A stretch of 64,000 bases of DNA, from assembly GCF_000247695.1 (NCBI RefSeq), contig NW_004624855.1:1992788-2056787 (forward strand). Direction: 5' to 3'. Source of the stretch: Heterocephalus glaber (Eukaryota > Chordata > Mammalia > Rodentia > Bathyergidae). The notes under the pieces are model-generated. The model was not told where the DNA came from. It ran no database searches and saw only the letters and a list, made by a program, of their open reading frames with translations. The translations under genes were made by a program, and so were the position numbers. Below, one piece after another: positions 10,801-21,700 of this stretch; within the stretch, counting starts at the first letter, position 1, and every line of letters begins with the position of its first letter.

Positions 10801-12030
10801 GGTAAGGTAGGGGATATCACAATCCCTGATTTAAAATTATACTACAAAGCTACTGTGATGAAAGCAGCATGGTACTGGCAATAAAAACAGATCCAAGGAT
10901 CAATGGAACAGATTAGAAGATGCAGAAACAACTCCAAACAGACTCAGCCACCATATCTTTGATAAAGCAAGATACCTTCACTGGAAAAAAGACAGCCTCT
11001 TTAATAAAGGCTGCTGGAAAAGCTGGCTTTCTACTTGCCAAAGATTAAAACTAGACTCATATCTTTCACCATGCACTAAACTAAAATTGAAATGAATCAA
11101 AGATATAAATATTAAAACAGAAACACTAAATCTGCTGGAAGATAGAATAGACTGAACTCTCAAAGGCATTGGTGTGAGCAGAGACTTTATGAACAAAACC
11201 CTCCTCGCACAGGAACTATCACAAAGAATTGACAACTGGGATCTCATTAAAAAGCTTTTTCACAGCAAAAGAAACCACCATCAGAGTAAAGAGATAACCC
11301 ACAGTGTGGGAAAAAATTTTTGCCAGCGGTTCCTCAGACAAAGGACTAATATCTAGAATATATAAAGAACTCAGAAAAATCAGATTGCCCCCCCGCCAAA
11401 TTTCAGGACCCAATACAAGAAATGGGCACCTGAGTTGAATACACACTTCTCAGATGAAGAAGTAGAAACAGCAAATAAATATATGAAAAAATGTTCAACA
11501 TCACTGGTCATTCGAGAGATCCAAATTAAAACAACACTGAAATTCCATCTGACTCAAGAAAGAATGGCTATTATCAAGAAATCAATCAATAACAAATGCT
11601 GATGGGGCTGTGGGGAAAAGGGACCCTTTCTCCACTACTGGTGGGAGTGTAGACTGGTGCAACCACTATGGAAATCATTGTGGAGATTTCTCAAAAAACT
11701 AAAACAAGAGGTTCCGTTTGACTCAGCTATACCTCTTCTCGGTATCTTCCCAAAAGAATTAAAAGCATCATACCACAGTAACACATGCACATCCATGTTT
11801 ATAGCAGCACAGTTTGTAATAACTAAATCTTGGAAACAGCCCAAATGCCCATCAAATGATGAGTGGATAAAGACGATGTGATTTTTTTTTATACAAAGGA
11901 GTACTCTGCCATAAAGAAGGATGAGCTTCAGACATTTATAGCTAAATGGATGGACCTTGAGACCATACTCTGAAGTGAAATAAATCAGACACACATGCTT
12001 AAATACTGCATTGTTTCTCTGGTGTGAGAA
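7874..12030 (+). pseudogene. LINE-1 ORF2 relic (endonuclease + reverse transcriptase)
   Basis: The ATG at 7874 opens the usual 'MTGISQYISVIIINVNSLNS' start. The apurinic-like endonuclease domain follows, with 'KQETHL' (catalytic Glu), 'NIYAPN' and 'VVGDLNTP' (about 7990-8340). The reverse transcriptase region runs about 9200-10900, with 'PDRFTAEFYKKF', 'RPISLM', '[12 protein letters not shown]' and 'KAFDK'. The catalytic loop reads FADN at 10327-10338 instead of FADD, a lost metal-binding Asp. The C-terminal segment is best kept at 11600-11880 ('VQPLWKSLWRFLKKL', 'MFIAAQFVITKSWKQPKCPS'). Many stops, frameshifts and a MaLR LTR insertion at 9771 make it dead. Confidence 0.9.
9771..10130 (+). 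mobile_element. MaLR-type solo LTR inside LINE-1 ORF2, 5-bp TSD
   Basis: About 360 bp interrupts ORF2 between the codons for '...IKSHL' and 'EKPTANI'. It parallels the LTR at 33506-33895: 'TATGGCTTCTGCGTAGATG', 'ATCTAGAGTGTGTG', 'CACCCTGCCTTGGAGCCAGC', 'TATGGACTGAAAC', GCCAAATAAACC (polyadenylation motif), and a 'AGTAACTAACACA' end. Flanked by TCTAT at 9766-9770 and 10131-10135; a 5-bp TSD is expected for the ERVL/MaLR class. Confidence 0.9.
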
Positions 12031-12260
12031 AGTTAATGTGGAAATAAGGACTGAGATATATAATAGATATTGGGAAATGAGAAGAAAGTGTTCAAATGGG
12101 AAGGGGAACAAGGGAGGAGGGAGGAAGAAAGGAAGGAAGGGACAAGAAAAAAAGTGAAAACAGAAGGAAAAAATGGAAACAAAGCTTTTGTACATAAGGA
12201 GGGGAGGGAGCTTGATGGGAGGAATGGGATAAAATAAAATAAAATTTATAGAAAAAAAAA

Positions 12261-12823
12261 ACTACTCAACTCTGGGCTGTGGAGCAAAAGCAGCCACAGA
12301 CAATACACAAAGGAATACTTATGTTCCCCTGAAAGGGAAACAAACACAGGCAGTGGCCAGAGTGACCCATTGGCCAGATTTATGTGAAGAGAAAGCACTA
12401 TTTTTTTCAACTTTTCACTATCCATTCAACAAATGATTTATTGGACTGCACTGCGTGTCAGGACTACAAAACAAAGATAAGGTTCCCTTGATCAAGGTTC
12501 TCACGAGCCAGTGGAGATACTCACTCCAAAGCAGTTATACAAATGCTTCAGTAGGAGTTGTAATGGGTCAAGAATGGTGTGAGAAGGACCCAGCGAAACT
12601 TCCCAGGGGCCAATCAAAGAGGAAAGACAGAGCACACCAAGGCCCTGTTGGGGGGAGCAGGTACATGTGCCCCAGGCCAGAGACTGGGAGACACATGGGC
12701 ACATGAGGTGGGAGAAGCAGATATCAGACAGATCCAAACCCACTGGGCTAGACAGTTTCTCCTTCATTTTGCAGGTGACAGGAAGCCACGGAGGGAATTT
12801 AGGAAGGGAAGGGCACAGTCAAA
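12261..12823. other. Unrecognised stretch with a possible ancient repeat
   Basis: Bases 12420-12530 ('atttattggactgcactgcg', then a 'gtgtcaggactacaaa'-like run) look like the diffuse ancient repeats common in mammals. No gene is evident; the overlapping ORFs at 12455-12906 run into the next SINE. Confidence 0.35.
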
Positions 12824-12832
12824 TCTGCATTT

Positions 12833-13048
12833 CAAACTGGGCGTGGTCATACATGCCTGTAATCCCAGCACTCTGGGAGGCTGAGGCAGGAGGACTGATA
12901 TTTTAAATCCAATCCAGGCAATTCATTGAGACCCAGTCTCAAAATAAAAATAAAAGGGGCTGGAGATATAACTCAGTGGCAGAGCGCTTTCCTAGCATGC
13001 ATGAGGCCTTAGGTTGAATCTCCAGTATTATCAAAAAAAAAAAAAAAG
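12833..13048 (+). repeat. B1-ID composite SINE, shared 9-bp TSD
   Basis: A B1 (to about 12956) is joined directly to an ID-like unit (12957-13031) and an A-tail. TCTGCATTT occurs at 12824-12832 and 13049-13057, so the two halves moved as one unit. The ID half is nearly full length, with CCTAGCATGC in its centre. Confidence 0.85.
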
Positions 13049-13273
13049 TCTGCATTTTAGATAGAGCATTATGTAAGTTGGACAAAAAAGGAGCAAGGCC
13101 AGAAAAAGAAGACTGTTATAGAAGCGTTTGCTGTCAAGAAGAGCTGAGGGAGAGAACAGAGGTAGGACAGTGACTTTGAAGAGAAGAGAGACAGTATGTC
13201 ATGCTTACTTCTTCCTTGCCTTCAAAGTGCTCCAGAGATCTGCCTCTCTACTGATTCACCCAGCATGCCACCT

Positions 13274-13835
13274 TATTGGAAGATGATCAACTCTCTAACT
13301 GCCTAGAAAGGGGGATGGCAAGTACTAAACAAAGAAAGACAATAGAGACTTTTATAATTTCAAAGTATATGTGGGGGCCGGGAGGTCAGTACCTCAAAGC
13401 GGGCAAAGACAAAGACATTCCAAGCTTGCCACTATTTATTGGGCTCATACAATAATCAGAGAGATTATCAGATGACTCAGAGGGTGGTGGTAATCCTAAA
13501 TTCAGGAGGATCTTAGGTTGATGAGGAGTTTACGTTGATAACTACAGTGAGATGAACAAAATGTTCTTATGACATTCTTACAAACATTCTCTCTCTTTTT
13601 TATTACTACTCGGTTCTCAAAGAACCAGATGTCTTCAACTGTTGTAATCTTGTCCTTGAGCATCATAGTATCACAGGACCATTGAGGCCTCAGCTGGGAC
13701 CAGAGGCAAAACGGAGGTATGCTTCTGCATGCCATAGCTGGCCCACAGGCAAGAAGACTAGGCCTCAGACAGCCCTAATCATAATTGAATTATGAAATGA
13801 TTTTTCCCCAAACTTATGTAGAAAGGCTCCCAATG
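13274..13835 (-). mobile_element. ERV LTR, copy 1 of a three-member family
   Basis: On the minus strand it reads as an LTR: U3, then AGCCCAATAAATAGTGGCAAG (polyadenylation signal), then a U5-like TCTTTGTCTTTGCCCGC. It aligns by eye along its whole length with 48291-48910. Flanks CCACCT (13268-13273) and CTGCCT (13836-13841) match at 4 of 6 positions, consistent with an eroded 6-bp TSD. No internal retroviral genes are present; a solo LTR. Confidence 0.8.
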
Positions 13836-14039
13836 CTGCCTGACAAGATGGGCTCTCCCTCCCACACCGGACTACGCACAGTGAAGACAAACAGTTATCC
13901 ACTCATTGTCTTGCTCAACACTGCATCACCTTCACACACAGAACCTGGAACAGGAGAGCAGAGCCCGCCACAGACACCCAATGTTCTGTAAGCTTGTGAG
14001 TTTTCTGGCCCATGGCCCAAGTGTGCTAGGACAGCCACA

Positions 14040-14345
14040 TCGTTTGCTTAGAGAATAAGCAAAATATCTGGATACAGCTTGTGAGAGATACGATTTATTA
14101 AAGTACCAACAGGCAAGGATTTAATAGCAGAAAAGGATAGAGTCCTGTGGCAGCAGGCAGGACAGGAAAGTCACCACAGGTACTTGAAATGTCCAGTGGC
14201 ACAGGCTGGATTAGTTAACCACCAGAAAGTGTGTCAGTGGCAGGCCCGACAGGGAAGCCACCAGAGAGCTCCAACTGTCCAGTGGCAGCCGGCTGGACTG
14301 CAGCACTCCACAGTATTCTGTTCCACATCCATTTGTTACAGGAAG
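14040..14345 (-). mobile_element. LTR-like segment with internal tandem duplication
   Basis: It contains an antisense AATAAA (in GATACGATTTATTAAAGTACC, about 14090-14105) in a setting like the R region of the other LTRs here. It also contains an imperfect duplication: 'GTGGCAG..GGACAGGAAAGTCACCA' at 14147-14236 and 'GTGGCAGGCCCGACAGGGAAGCCACCA' at 14237-14300. Boundaries and family are uncertain. Confidence 0.4.
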
Positions 14346-15660
14346 GGGGTTTTGTAGCTCAAACTACATCGCAGTGACATTATTTGCTTGCTTTGTTTCT
14401 TTGTATGATGTCATCCAAGGAACAGCTGACTAAGCTCAGGGGCAGGAAGGCAGGCTCTACAGTTTGCACTACTTTGCCCAGTTCCAGGGTCCCTCAGGCA
14501 ACACTTACCCAGACATTCCAGGCCCTGTTGGCTTTTAATGTCCCCTTGACTTGGCAAGAGTGTTGGGAATGTAAAAGAGGCACTTCAAGGACGTAGTGCC
14601 AAATGCCTTATTTTTTCTTGGAGGTGATATGCAACTGAAGGAATGAATTAGATGTGTTGTCATTCTCTGGCTCCTATATAGCTACACCATCTTGTAAAAA
14701 TGAATAAGAAACTATGCTTTGAAAGAGTATAATTGAGGATTATACAATGTCCATGATGTAGATGTTTAATCACATTTAAGTTAAAAATATCTTTTATACC
14801 TGTACATGAACTTTCCTCATTACAAGCTGGCTGTGTGTTGGCATTCCACAGGGCAGGATTGGTGAGCAACATGGAGTCTGGTGTGAGGCCCAGCTTGGCC
14901 ACCAACTAGGTGTGAGGCCGTGGGGGAGAAGGGTTTCCTGGAGCCTGGAACCTGGTAAGGACAACAGTGTCTCACCCGTGCGGACTGTGTAAGTTCAATT
15001 GAGAAGGAAATAATGCATGACAGGGGAGGCCTTTGTCTGTTGCCAAGCCCTCCACCGTGTTTTTCCCATAGGATATTCCGTTCAAACAGTGTAACTCTTC
15101 GTACTCCGCCATGTTCCTGTTTGTGCTGCATGATGTTCGCACTAAGATTTCAAAAATGTTCTGTTAACTCCGCCCATCCACCTCAATGAGCATGCTCGCC
15201 CGGTAGGTGGGCCCACTGCACACCATGAACATCTCTGTATAAGGCTGCTTACATTGCTGTTTCAGGGCTAGATTTCAGAGTACAAACTCCTCTGAGTCCA
15301 ATGGCATAATTAAGAACCCCTCCATCCCTCCAAGTGCCGCTTGCCTTCTTCTCACCAGAGACATTCAGATAACTATAACACTTGGCTGTAACACTGAGCC
15401 GTCCCACTTTCTGTAACAAAATGTGGCCACGTATACCATGCAGCACAGCATCTGCCCACAGTTAAGTGGTAAGTACATTGATGGTGGTGTTTGTAGTTAC
15501 AGCTCCATTTCACTGGCATTTCGGTTTGAACAGGTGATTTGTGCCTCAGTATTTTCACCCATAAACAGCCACACCTTCTTCCCTGTGCTATGAAAATGCA
15601 ACTGGATTTCGTAAAGATTCCAAAAGGTTGTGAGAAGTATGTTCCATGCTTTTTTAACAA
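14346..15660. other. Unrecognised; possible second LTR at 15080-15460
   Basis: Bases 15150-15260 have CTCCGCCCATCC, GCATGCTCGCCCGG and then TGTATAAGGCTGC, a layout like an LTR promoter followed by a TATA box. I cannot place a polyadenylation motif or ends, so this is only a suggestion. The rest shows no recognisable gene or repeat. Confidence 0.3.
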
Positions 15661-15671
15661 ACAGAAGACAA

Positions 15672-15866
15672 AAGCTAGGTGTGGTGGCATGTGCCTGTAA
15701 TCCTAGTACTCTGGCAGGCTAAGCCAGGAGGATGGCAAGTTAAAGCCTAGGCAGGGCAAATTAGTCACTTAGCAAGACTCTGTCTGAAAATGTAAAAAAA
15801 AGGTTTTTAAAGTCCGAGGGATGGAATTCAATGTGAAGGTCCTGGGTTCAATCCCTAGTGCCACAG
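15672..15866 (+). repeat. B1-dID composite SINE
   Basis: B1 (AGCTAGGTGTGGTGGCATG through GACTCTGTCTGAAAA) is followed by a short ID half (about 15812-15866) that lacks the middle of a normal ID: its head runs straight into AAGGTCCTGGGTTCAATCCC. This internal deletion is shared with other composites in the window. Confidence 0.75.
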
Positions 15867-15867
15867 A

Positions 15868-15878
15868 AAGACAGAGAC

Positions 15879-15933
<55 letters not shown>
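15868..15933. repeat. (GA)n microsatellite
   Basis: Starts as GACAGA repeats and becomes about 25 uninterrupted GA dinucleotides. It grew at the tail of the preceding composite SINE and abuts the next B1. Confidence 0.95.
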
Positions 15934-15935
<2 letters not shown>

Positions 15936-16080
15936 CTGAGTGTGGTGGCACACACCTATAATTCCAGCACCCAGGAGGGTGAGGAAGGATGATCACCTTG
16001 AGTTTGAGACCAGCCTCAGCTACATAGTGAGTTCAAGGCCAGCCTGAATTGCCCAGGGAGCCCCTGTTTCAGAAAAAGAA
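15934..16080 (+). repeat. B1-type SINE with internal duplication
   Basis: B1 with GGTGGCACACACCTATAATTCCAGCAC and the duplicated 'CTACATAGTGAGTTCAAGGCC' form. Its A-rich tail passes into the adjacent GAAA/GGAA tract. Confidence 0.9.
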
Positions 16081-16157
16081 AGAATGGAAGAAAGGAAGGG
16101 AGGGAGTGAGGGAGGAAGATGAAAGAAGGAAGGAAGGAAGGAAAGAGAAAGAAAGAA

Positions 16158-16213
<56 letters not shown>

Positions 16214-16365
16214 CGAAGGAAGGAAAGAAGGGGAGAGGAAGGGAGGGAGGGAGAAGAGAAAGGGAAGAAGAATGGAAGGAAAGAAAACAGAAGAGAAGGG
16301 AAGGAAGAGGAGGAGGGGAGGGGCGAGGAAGAGGAGGAAAGGAAGGAGGCCTGTGGGGACCGCAT
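16081..16365. repeat. GAAA/GGAA-type purine microsatellite
   Basis: About 285 bases of almost pure A/G on the + strand, with a clean (GAAA)n core at 16152-16212 and GGAA/GGGA variants around it. It creates long spurious frames on both strands (Lys/Glu/Arg-rich on +, Phe/Leu/Ser-rich on -). Confidence 0.95.
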
Positions 16366-16671
16366 AAGTCTGGAGGGCACATCATGATCCAGGATCTCAG
16401 GATCATAGGAATCTTAGTCCTGCTCCCTTTGTTGCAGATGTGGACCGGATCAGTGCCATGGTCCGGCCTGAACCAGCATGGTGGAGGATGCCACCTGTCC
16501 AGCTGCCGCAGCTGCACTTCTAGAGAAATCCCAGATAGTGCTTTCTGTGGAGTGGTCTCTCTTCTTTTGAGCACCCCGAAGACTCGGGGGGCACAGCACA
16601 AATGTGGGAAAGGGCTGTGCAGGCAGGCAAACTGGAAAATACACCTTTGAAATCTAGGGGCTGTGTAAATT

Positions 16672-16840
16672 CTTTTCTGCAGGGGCCTTGTTGTACATTG
16701 TAGGGCAGTCAGCAGCTCCCATGCCTCCACCCACAGGATACCAGTTGCACCCTCCTTGTCAGCCCCAGTTGTGACAATCAAAACTATCCCCATACATTGC
16801 CAATGTTCCCTGGAGGCCAGGACACCCCCACTGACAACCT
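16672..16840 (-). mobile_element. MER20-like hAT-Charlie DNA transposon relic
   Basis: Resembles the complement of MER20: 'CCTTGTTGTACATTGTAGG', 'CCCCAGTTGTGACAATCAAAA', 'ACATTGCCAATGTTCCCTGG'. MER20 is an old non-autonomous DNA transposon fixed before placental mammals diverged. Ends incomplete; a second copy lies at 61225-61460. Confidence 0.75.
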
Positions 16841-16858
16841 CCACCCTGCTGTGTTTCT

Positions 16859-16943
16859 TTTTTCTTTTGGTACCAGGGATCAAACTCAGGACCTTGTGCT
16901 TACCAGGCAGACATAGCACCACTGAGCCACATCCCTGGCTCCT
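16859..16943 (-). repeat. ID-type SINE, 17-bp TSD
   Basis: Antisense ID (T-run, GGTACCAGGGATCAAACTC, ACCAGGCAGACATAGCACC, CCACATCCCTGGC). TSD CACCCTGCTGTGTTTCT at 16842-16858 and, with one change, at 16944-16960. It interrupts sequence next to the MER20 relic. Confidence 0.95.
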
Positions 16944-16960
16944 CACCCTGTTGTGTTTCT

Positions 16961-17875
16961 ATAACTTTGTATGTTGACATGATTTCAAATCTTCCTCCCC
17001 ATGAATAGGAGACATAAACTCCCCATACGGCTACACCAGGCTAGTTTGGGACCTAAATTTATTGACTTCAGACCCTTTGCCCATCTGGCTGATATTGCCA
17101 GGTGACAGCAACGAATTCCTGGGAAGATAGACTTGGGGGTGGTCATCAGGAGAAAGCCCAGGTAATTCAGTAGTGATTTGTACTCTACCACAGGAGAGGC
17201 GGCTGGGGCAAAGGTGAAACCTAATCAGAGGCTTGAATTCCGCAGTGTGCTTCATTTGTGCATAAATTCCCCTCCATACCTGTCAAGAGTGCTTGGATTC
17301 ACTTTAAACAAAAGCCCAATTTACCAGAAGCAAAATAACCCGGCCTGGGGGGGTGTTTTCTCCAATAACAGTTTCAATTTCCTAGCTCAGCTGGGAAGTT
17401 CCCTATTGTTACCAAGATTTTCTACAAATTATAAAATGACTGTGACTTACTTGCATAACTAAACACGCTGTCTGACGTTCGAGTGCTATTTCTATATATC
17501 AAACCACTTCCCCAGGTACAGAGTGAGGTCTCAAGTCCAAGATTCATCCACATTGACCTTTCCTCCCACATTATTCTCACTGCCAAGTGGACTTCCATTA
17601 TTTAAAAGTGCCTCTCATTTTACATACCTGGAAGATACTGACAGAATTTAATTTCCTCACGTCAGTGCCCTGCAGAACTAGCTGCATCTTCCCCTCCATT
17701 TTGGACGTTGAAACAAAACCTCCATTTACTGAAGGAAATGGGGGATTTCCCTGGAATGCAAGCCAGGATGTGGCTTTCCAGGATCTTTAGGTTGGAAATC
17801 AAGGGATGCACAGAATAGTGGAGATTTATTACTATTTGTCTTTGTTGTTTTGTTTTTGCTTTTGTTTTTGTTTTT
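16961..17875. other. Unrecognised, no gene seen
   Basis: Single-copy-looking sequence. Overlapping short frames on both strands at 16985-17460 carry no motif that I recognise. Confidence 0.45.
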
Positions 17876-18035
17876 GTGGTTGTGGTATTGGGGACTAAAC
17901 TCAGGACCTTCACACTGAGGTACATTTCCAAACCTTTAAAAAAAGTTGTTTTTTATTTTAATTTGAGACAAGTTCTTACTAAGTTGCCCAGGCTTGGCTT
18001 AAAGTTTATCCTCCTCCCTCAGCCTCCTACCATTT
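17876..18035 (-). repeat. B1-dID composite SINE, minus strand
   Basis: Read on the minus strand, a B1 (18035-17941) precedes an ID half (17937-17876) with the middle deleted, ending ...GAGTTTAGTCCCCAATACC. The order and the deletion match the plus-strand composites. Confidence 0.7.
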
Positions 18036-18592
18036 GTGTTCTTAATGGACACAAAACCAACTATTTACACTTGTGTTAGAACAGGAGGAAAAACACTACA
18101 AAAGTCTACAGTCAGGCCATCCCATCTGTCCTGCACTTGGCAGCACTGTGTGGCCAGAAGGAGCCGGAGTTGGGGCTGGCATCTGCCTACCTTGGTTGCT
18201 CCCACTTCCTGCCTCCTCTCTGGGAGTCTATTGTGTCTTTTACACACCATGGCCCTCAAAGCACAAACTGACTGTTTTGGCAGTGCCCAGCCTAAGAAAC
18301 AGTGATTCCTTTCAGGCCTGGAAGAAAATTTAACCATTATAAAATTATTGAGAAATATTTTCAGTTCCCCAAATGGCCATCGTTTTCTGAGAGCTTTTCA
18401 AGGGTCATGTTATAGATCTGTGTTTTGCAATATTCTGAAACATTCTCTGAAGTGTTGTCTGAGCAACAACATCTCAAATAGTTTTGTTCCTGAGTGGACA
18501 ATGTCACCAACTGCCCCAGTAGAAGAAGCATATTAATCTTCTTATGTGTTGACAATCTTTCCCATGTTTCCGTTGAGCTTGTCTACACTGTG

Positions 18593-18594
<2 letters not shown>

Positions 18595-18630
<36 letters not shown>
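18595..18630. repeat. (TG)n microsatellite
   Basis: A run of TG dinucleotides that abuts the 3' end of a minus-strand ID, so it probably formed from that element's tail. Confidence 0.95.
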
Positions 18631-18631
<1 letters not shown>

Positions 18632-18705
18632 TGCTGGGGATGGAACCCAGGGCCTTGTGCTTGCTGCACAAGTGCTCTACCACTGAGCTGCACTCCAGCC
18701 CTGCA
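18631..18705 (-). repeat. ID-type SINE (older variant)
   Basis: Antisense ID: GTGCTGGGGATGGAACCCAGG, CTCTACCACTGAGCTGCACTCCAGCCC. It lacks the GGTACC end and the CTTGCAAGCGCAAGG core of the younger copies. Confidence 0.85.
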
Positions 18706-21700
18706 CTATTTTTTTGACTGCTTCTCCTTCTTGAATCATGAAAGAGGAATGTCTTCCATACATAAACTAATTTTCATATTTTATATAATAGTATCAGCAA
18801 ATGCACAAGTGAAATTCATGTCCCCTCTTCGTTCTTTCTCCTCTTGTTACCTCGTCTCTTTGTCCCTTTTTCACTCTTCTTCATTTCCTTAATTCAGCTT
18901 CACTCTGTCTTTCAGGTGCTTTGCAGGTGCAGAGAATGCACAAAAGAGCACAGTGCTGAGCACAGCCCAAGGAGGGTAGATGGGATGAATCCAAGATCAA
19001 AGGAGAGACTTCTACACGGTTTCTCACAAATGGAATGAGTGTCAGCATAGAAGCTGCCTCTGCAAAAATCTTTTAAGGACTTTCACAAATGTTGGGTATT
19101 CTATAATTTTAACCTGACAGAAAATAAGTACAGTGGTATAGACTTGGTTTTCAGATGTGAGATGGAAGATAGCTTAAGATAAAAAGCAACATAGAAATTC
19201 GCAAGATGAAATAAACATTAAAAGAAAATCTATTGATAAAAAATATAGGAAATAACTTTCTGAGAGAAAAAAGATCTTATTAATATGTTCATTCTTGTCA
19301 TCTAGTATGTATTTAGTAAATAGATCTTGAATACGTGGATAAATGGAATTGCTTTTTTTATTACGAAAATAAATATCTATATATCCTAAATCTTTTTTCT
19401 CTACTCTTGATCCTCATTTTAACTTAGGCAGCCAAGGAATAAAATAAAATGCATGGGCTTTGAGACCCAATTCTCAAGTTAGACAAAAACTATAAAAGAA
19501 AATACCCTTTTGGTCCAATTTGAGAAAAGAGGCATTGAAACCTTTTTTTATATATATTTTCAAACGGAAATCTAAGCATATCTTTATGATTCTATTTCTT
19601 GCATAAAACAACATCTGAGTAGAGTTAATAATGCTACTCACAATCATTTATTAAGCACTAAGCATTTCACGCTGTAATCTTATTTTACTTTTCCCTTTGA
19701 TCCCTCTGAGAGAGCGGGCTTTATCTCACAAGGAGAAACCCACCTTGCAAAGGCAGGATTGATCAGGGTGACTGAGGGGGAAGTAGCCTAACCCTGCTTC
19801 CTTGGAGTCCATGGTCTGGATTCCTAACCCTGTCTCTGGTCTGTGCTTTGTGTGGGGCTTGTCAAAGCAGATATTCTTTTCACCTGTATCCTTTGCCCCA
19901 AAACAAGACACTGCTACCCAATGGAGAAAAGTCCGTCCTACAGGGACTATTTTCTCAACCAGTTATAAAATTCAGTTAACTGGCTTCAATGCAGATTGTA
20001 AAAATATGTCCGAATCAAACTTTCTGATTTCCCATGGGTGCACAAAGGCAAACATGTCGTGTCCTTGGAAACGAGGACTAAGGGAAATGTGATTGAAGAA
20101 AATGTTTCATAAAATATGGGCTGATCTTGCCAACAAATTCATGTCTGTAATTCTTATCTGAGCTCGGTAATCTCCCTTCACAGTGGGAATAAAACAATAA
20201 CCCTTTTCATACAAGTTGTGGGCTGGATTTTGTTGTCGTTTTATTATTAAAGATTGTGACTGTTCACACAATGGATACTGATATTCTTGCTATCATTTTT
20301 TATTTTATCTTGTAGGAAATCATTCACTAGTGTAATAAGATAAAACTAGTTGGGTTTTTTTTTTAATGTCCCCCTTCATTTTAGGAACATTGTGTAGGAG
20401 GAATACTACAAATTTAGTCTAAAAGATGCTATCCAAAAATTCAGGAGGATGAAGGAAACATACAGTAAAGAAAACCTACAGTTTGCAAAACAAACAGAAT
20501 AACTATGACAGACCTGCCCAGAGCTGCCAGACTGTTTTCCCCTAATGTAATGAACTTTGGTAATTCATATCTAGAACCTATTTTTCAGGAAAAGGAAACA
20601 ACACCTGGCTGGACAATGGGTGATTGTTCAATGTTAGGGACCAGTTTGTTCCTAGAGCCCAGGGACTAGATGATCAGTGATGCACACCAAGCTTCTGCCC
20701 AGATGTGACACAATGAGGCTTTCACAGGGACATGTCACAGAGAAGTCCCTAGATAGAGCAGCACAAAAGGAGGAGGGCAGGCATGGTGCTGACAGCTGGG
20801 GACAGATTCCAAAACACACCCTCCACCCTGGAGAGTCAAATTTCAGTTTTTCAAACAAATGAGCTAGAAGAGGAGGCCAAAATGAAGAGCAATACTATTC
20901 ATTTCAAGTCTATAGTAGTACAATTAGAACCGAACATATTGTTTAATGGAATACTCTGGGATTATCACTTGAATGGGTCCACAGAATTTACTTGACAAGA
21001 ACTGGCTGCTGGTGTATTCATGCTAGAACTTGAGAGGCAGGGTCTTGAAAGGAAGCATAAGAAATGTTGAAAGAAAAACGAAGGAAAATAACAAGCCACT
21101 GGAATGGAGAAAAAGACAGGAATTCAGTTACTTATTCTAAGTTCTAATAACAAGTATCCATGATTGTGAAATCAATTTTCTCTGTGGCCTAAGTTTTGCA
21201 AGAGTCCATTCCCCCATGTAAGATAGGCTGCCAGAGTGCCAGGAAGAGAGCAGACAGCAGGACTGAAAGCATGTGTGTGCCCAGCTCCACACTTTGTACT
21301 TGTGGTCTCCTTTCCAAGGACTCCAAGTGGGGTGCCCTGCTGGAGCTCACTGGTATCAAATGCAAGAGGAAATTTGAGAGGGAATCTGCCTTCTATGGCA
21401 TGCATGATGGTATGCCCCTGTGGCAGTGATTGTGCTGTCAGGTTCTACAAAAGCCTCTGTGCTCCAATCATCACTGGCCCCCTGAGTGTGACCACAGCAG
21501 GATCTTTGTGGCTGATGTGGAATCAGCCCTGCAGTGTCCTCTCCTTCCCCTGCAAGTTTTGACAGTAAGTGGTTTGCATTCTCGGTACTTGACACTTGTA
21601 TACTTTGAGGCTCTAGGATGTATGATCAGCAGGAATTCCTGTATGTTTCACTTTTGCAGAGTTCCTGATTCCCTACTTCTAGGGACTTAGGTATCACCTA

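Larger units (their letters stand above)
5009..12260 (+). mobile_element. Near full-length, inactivated LINE-1
   Basis: It opens with a LINE-1 5'UTR-like start (ACTTCCAGGAAGATGGCAGAG), followed by about 1.6 kb of 5'UTR that includes a T/C-rich tract at 5860-6140. Relics of ORF1 and ORF2 follow, then a G-rich 3'UTR, then an A-rich end near 12231-12260 (AAAATAAAATAAAA). Later insertions inside it are two IDs (5206-5301, 7266-7348) and a MaLR LTR (9771-10130), leaving roughly 6.7 kb of LINE-1 proper. Both ORFs are broken by many stops and frameshifts, so it cannot move autonomously. I could not find a TSD around the whole element, so the 5' boundary is approximate. Confidence 0.92.

Noticed and set aside
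13274..13835. Search for gag, pol or env remnants beside the LTRs
   Set aside because: No retroviral protein motifs were recognised next to any LTR here; all look like solo LTRs.
15868..16365. Regularly spaced repeats that might suggest a CRISPR-like array
   Set aside because: Pure microsatellite with no unique spacers, in a mammalian genome.
16020..16946. 308-codon minus-strand open frame, the longest in the window
   Set aside because: It reads through a B1, a GAAA/GGAA microsatellite and a MER20 relic; the Phe/Leu/Ser and Pro/Ser repeats come from the purine tract.
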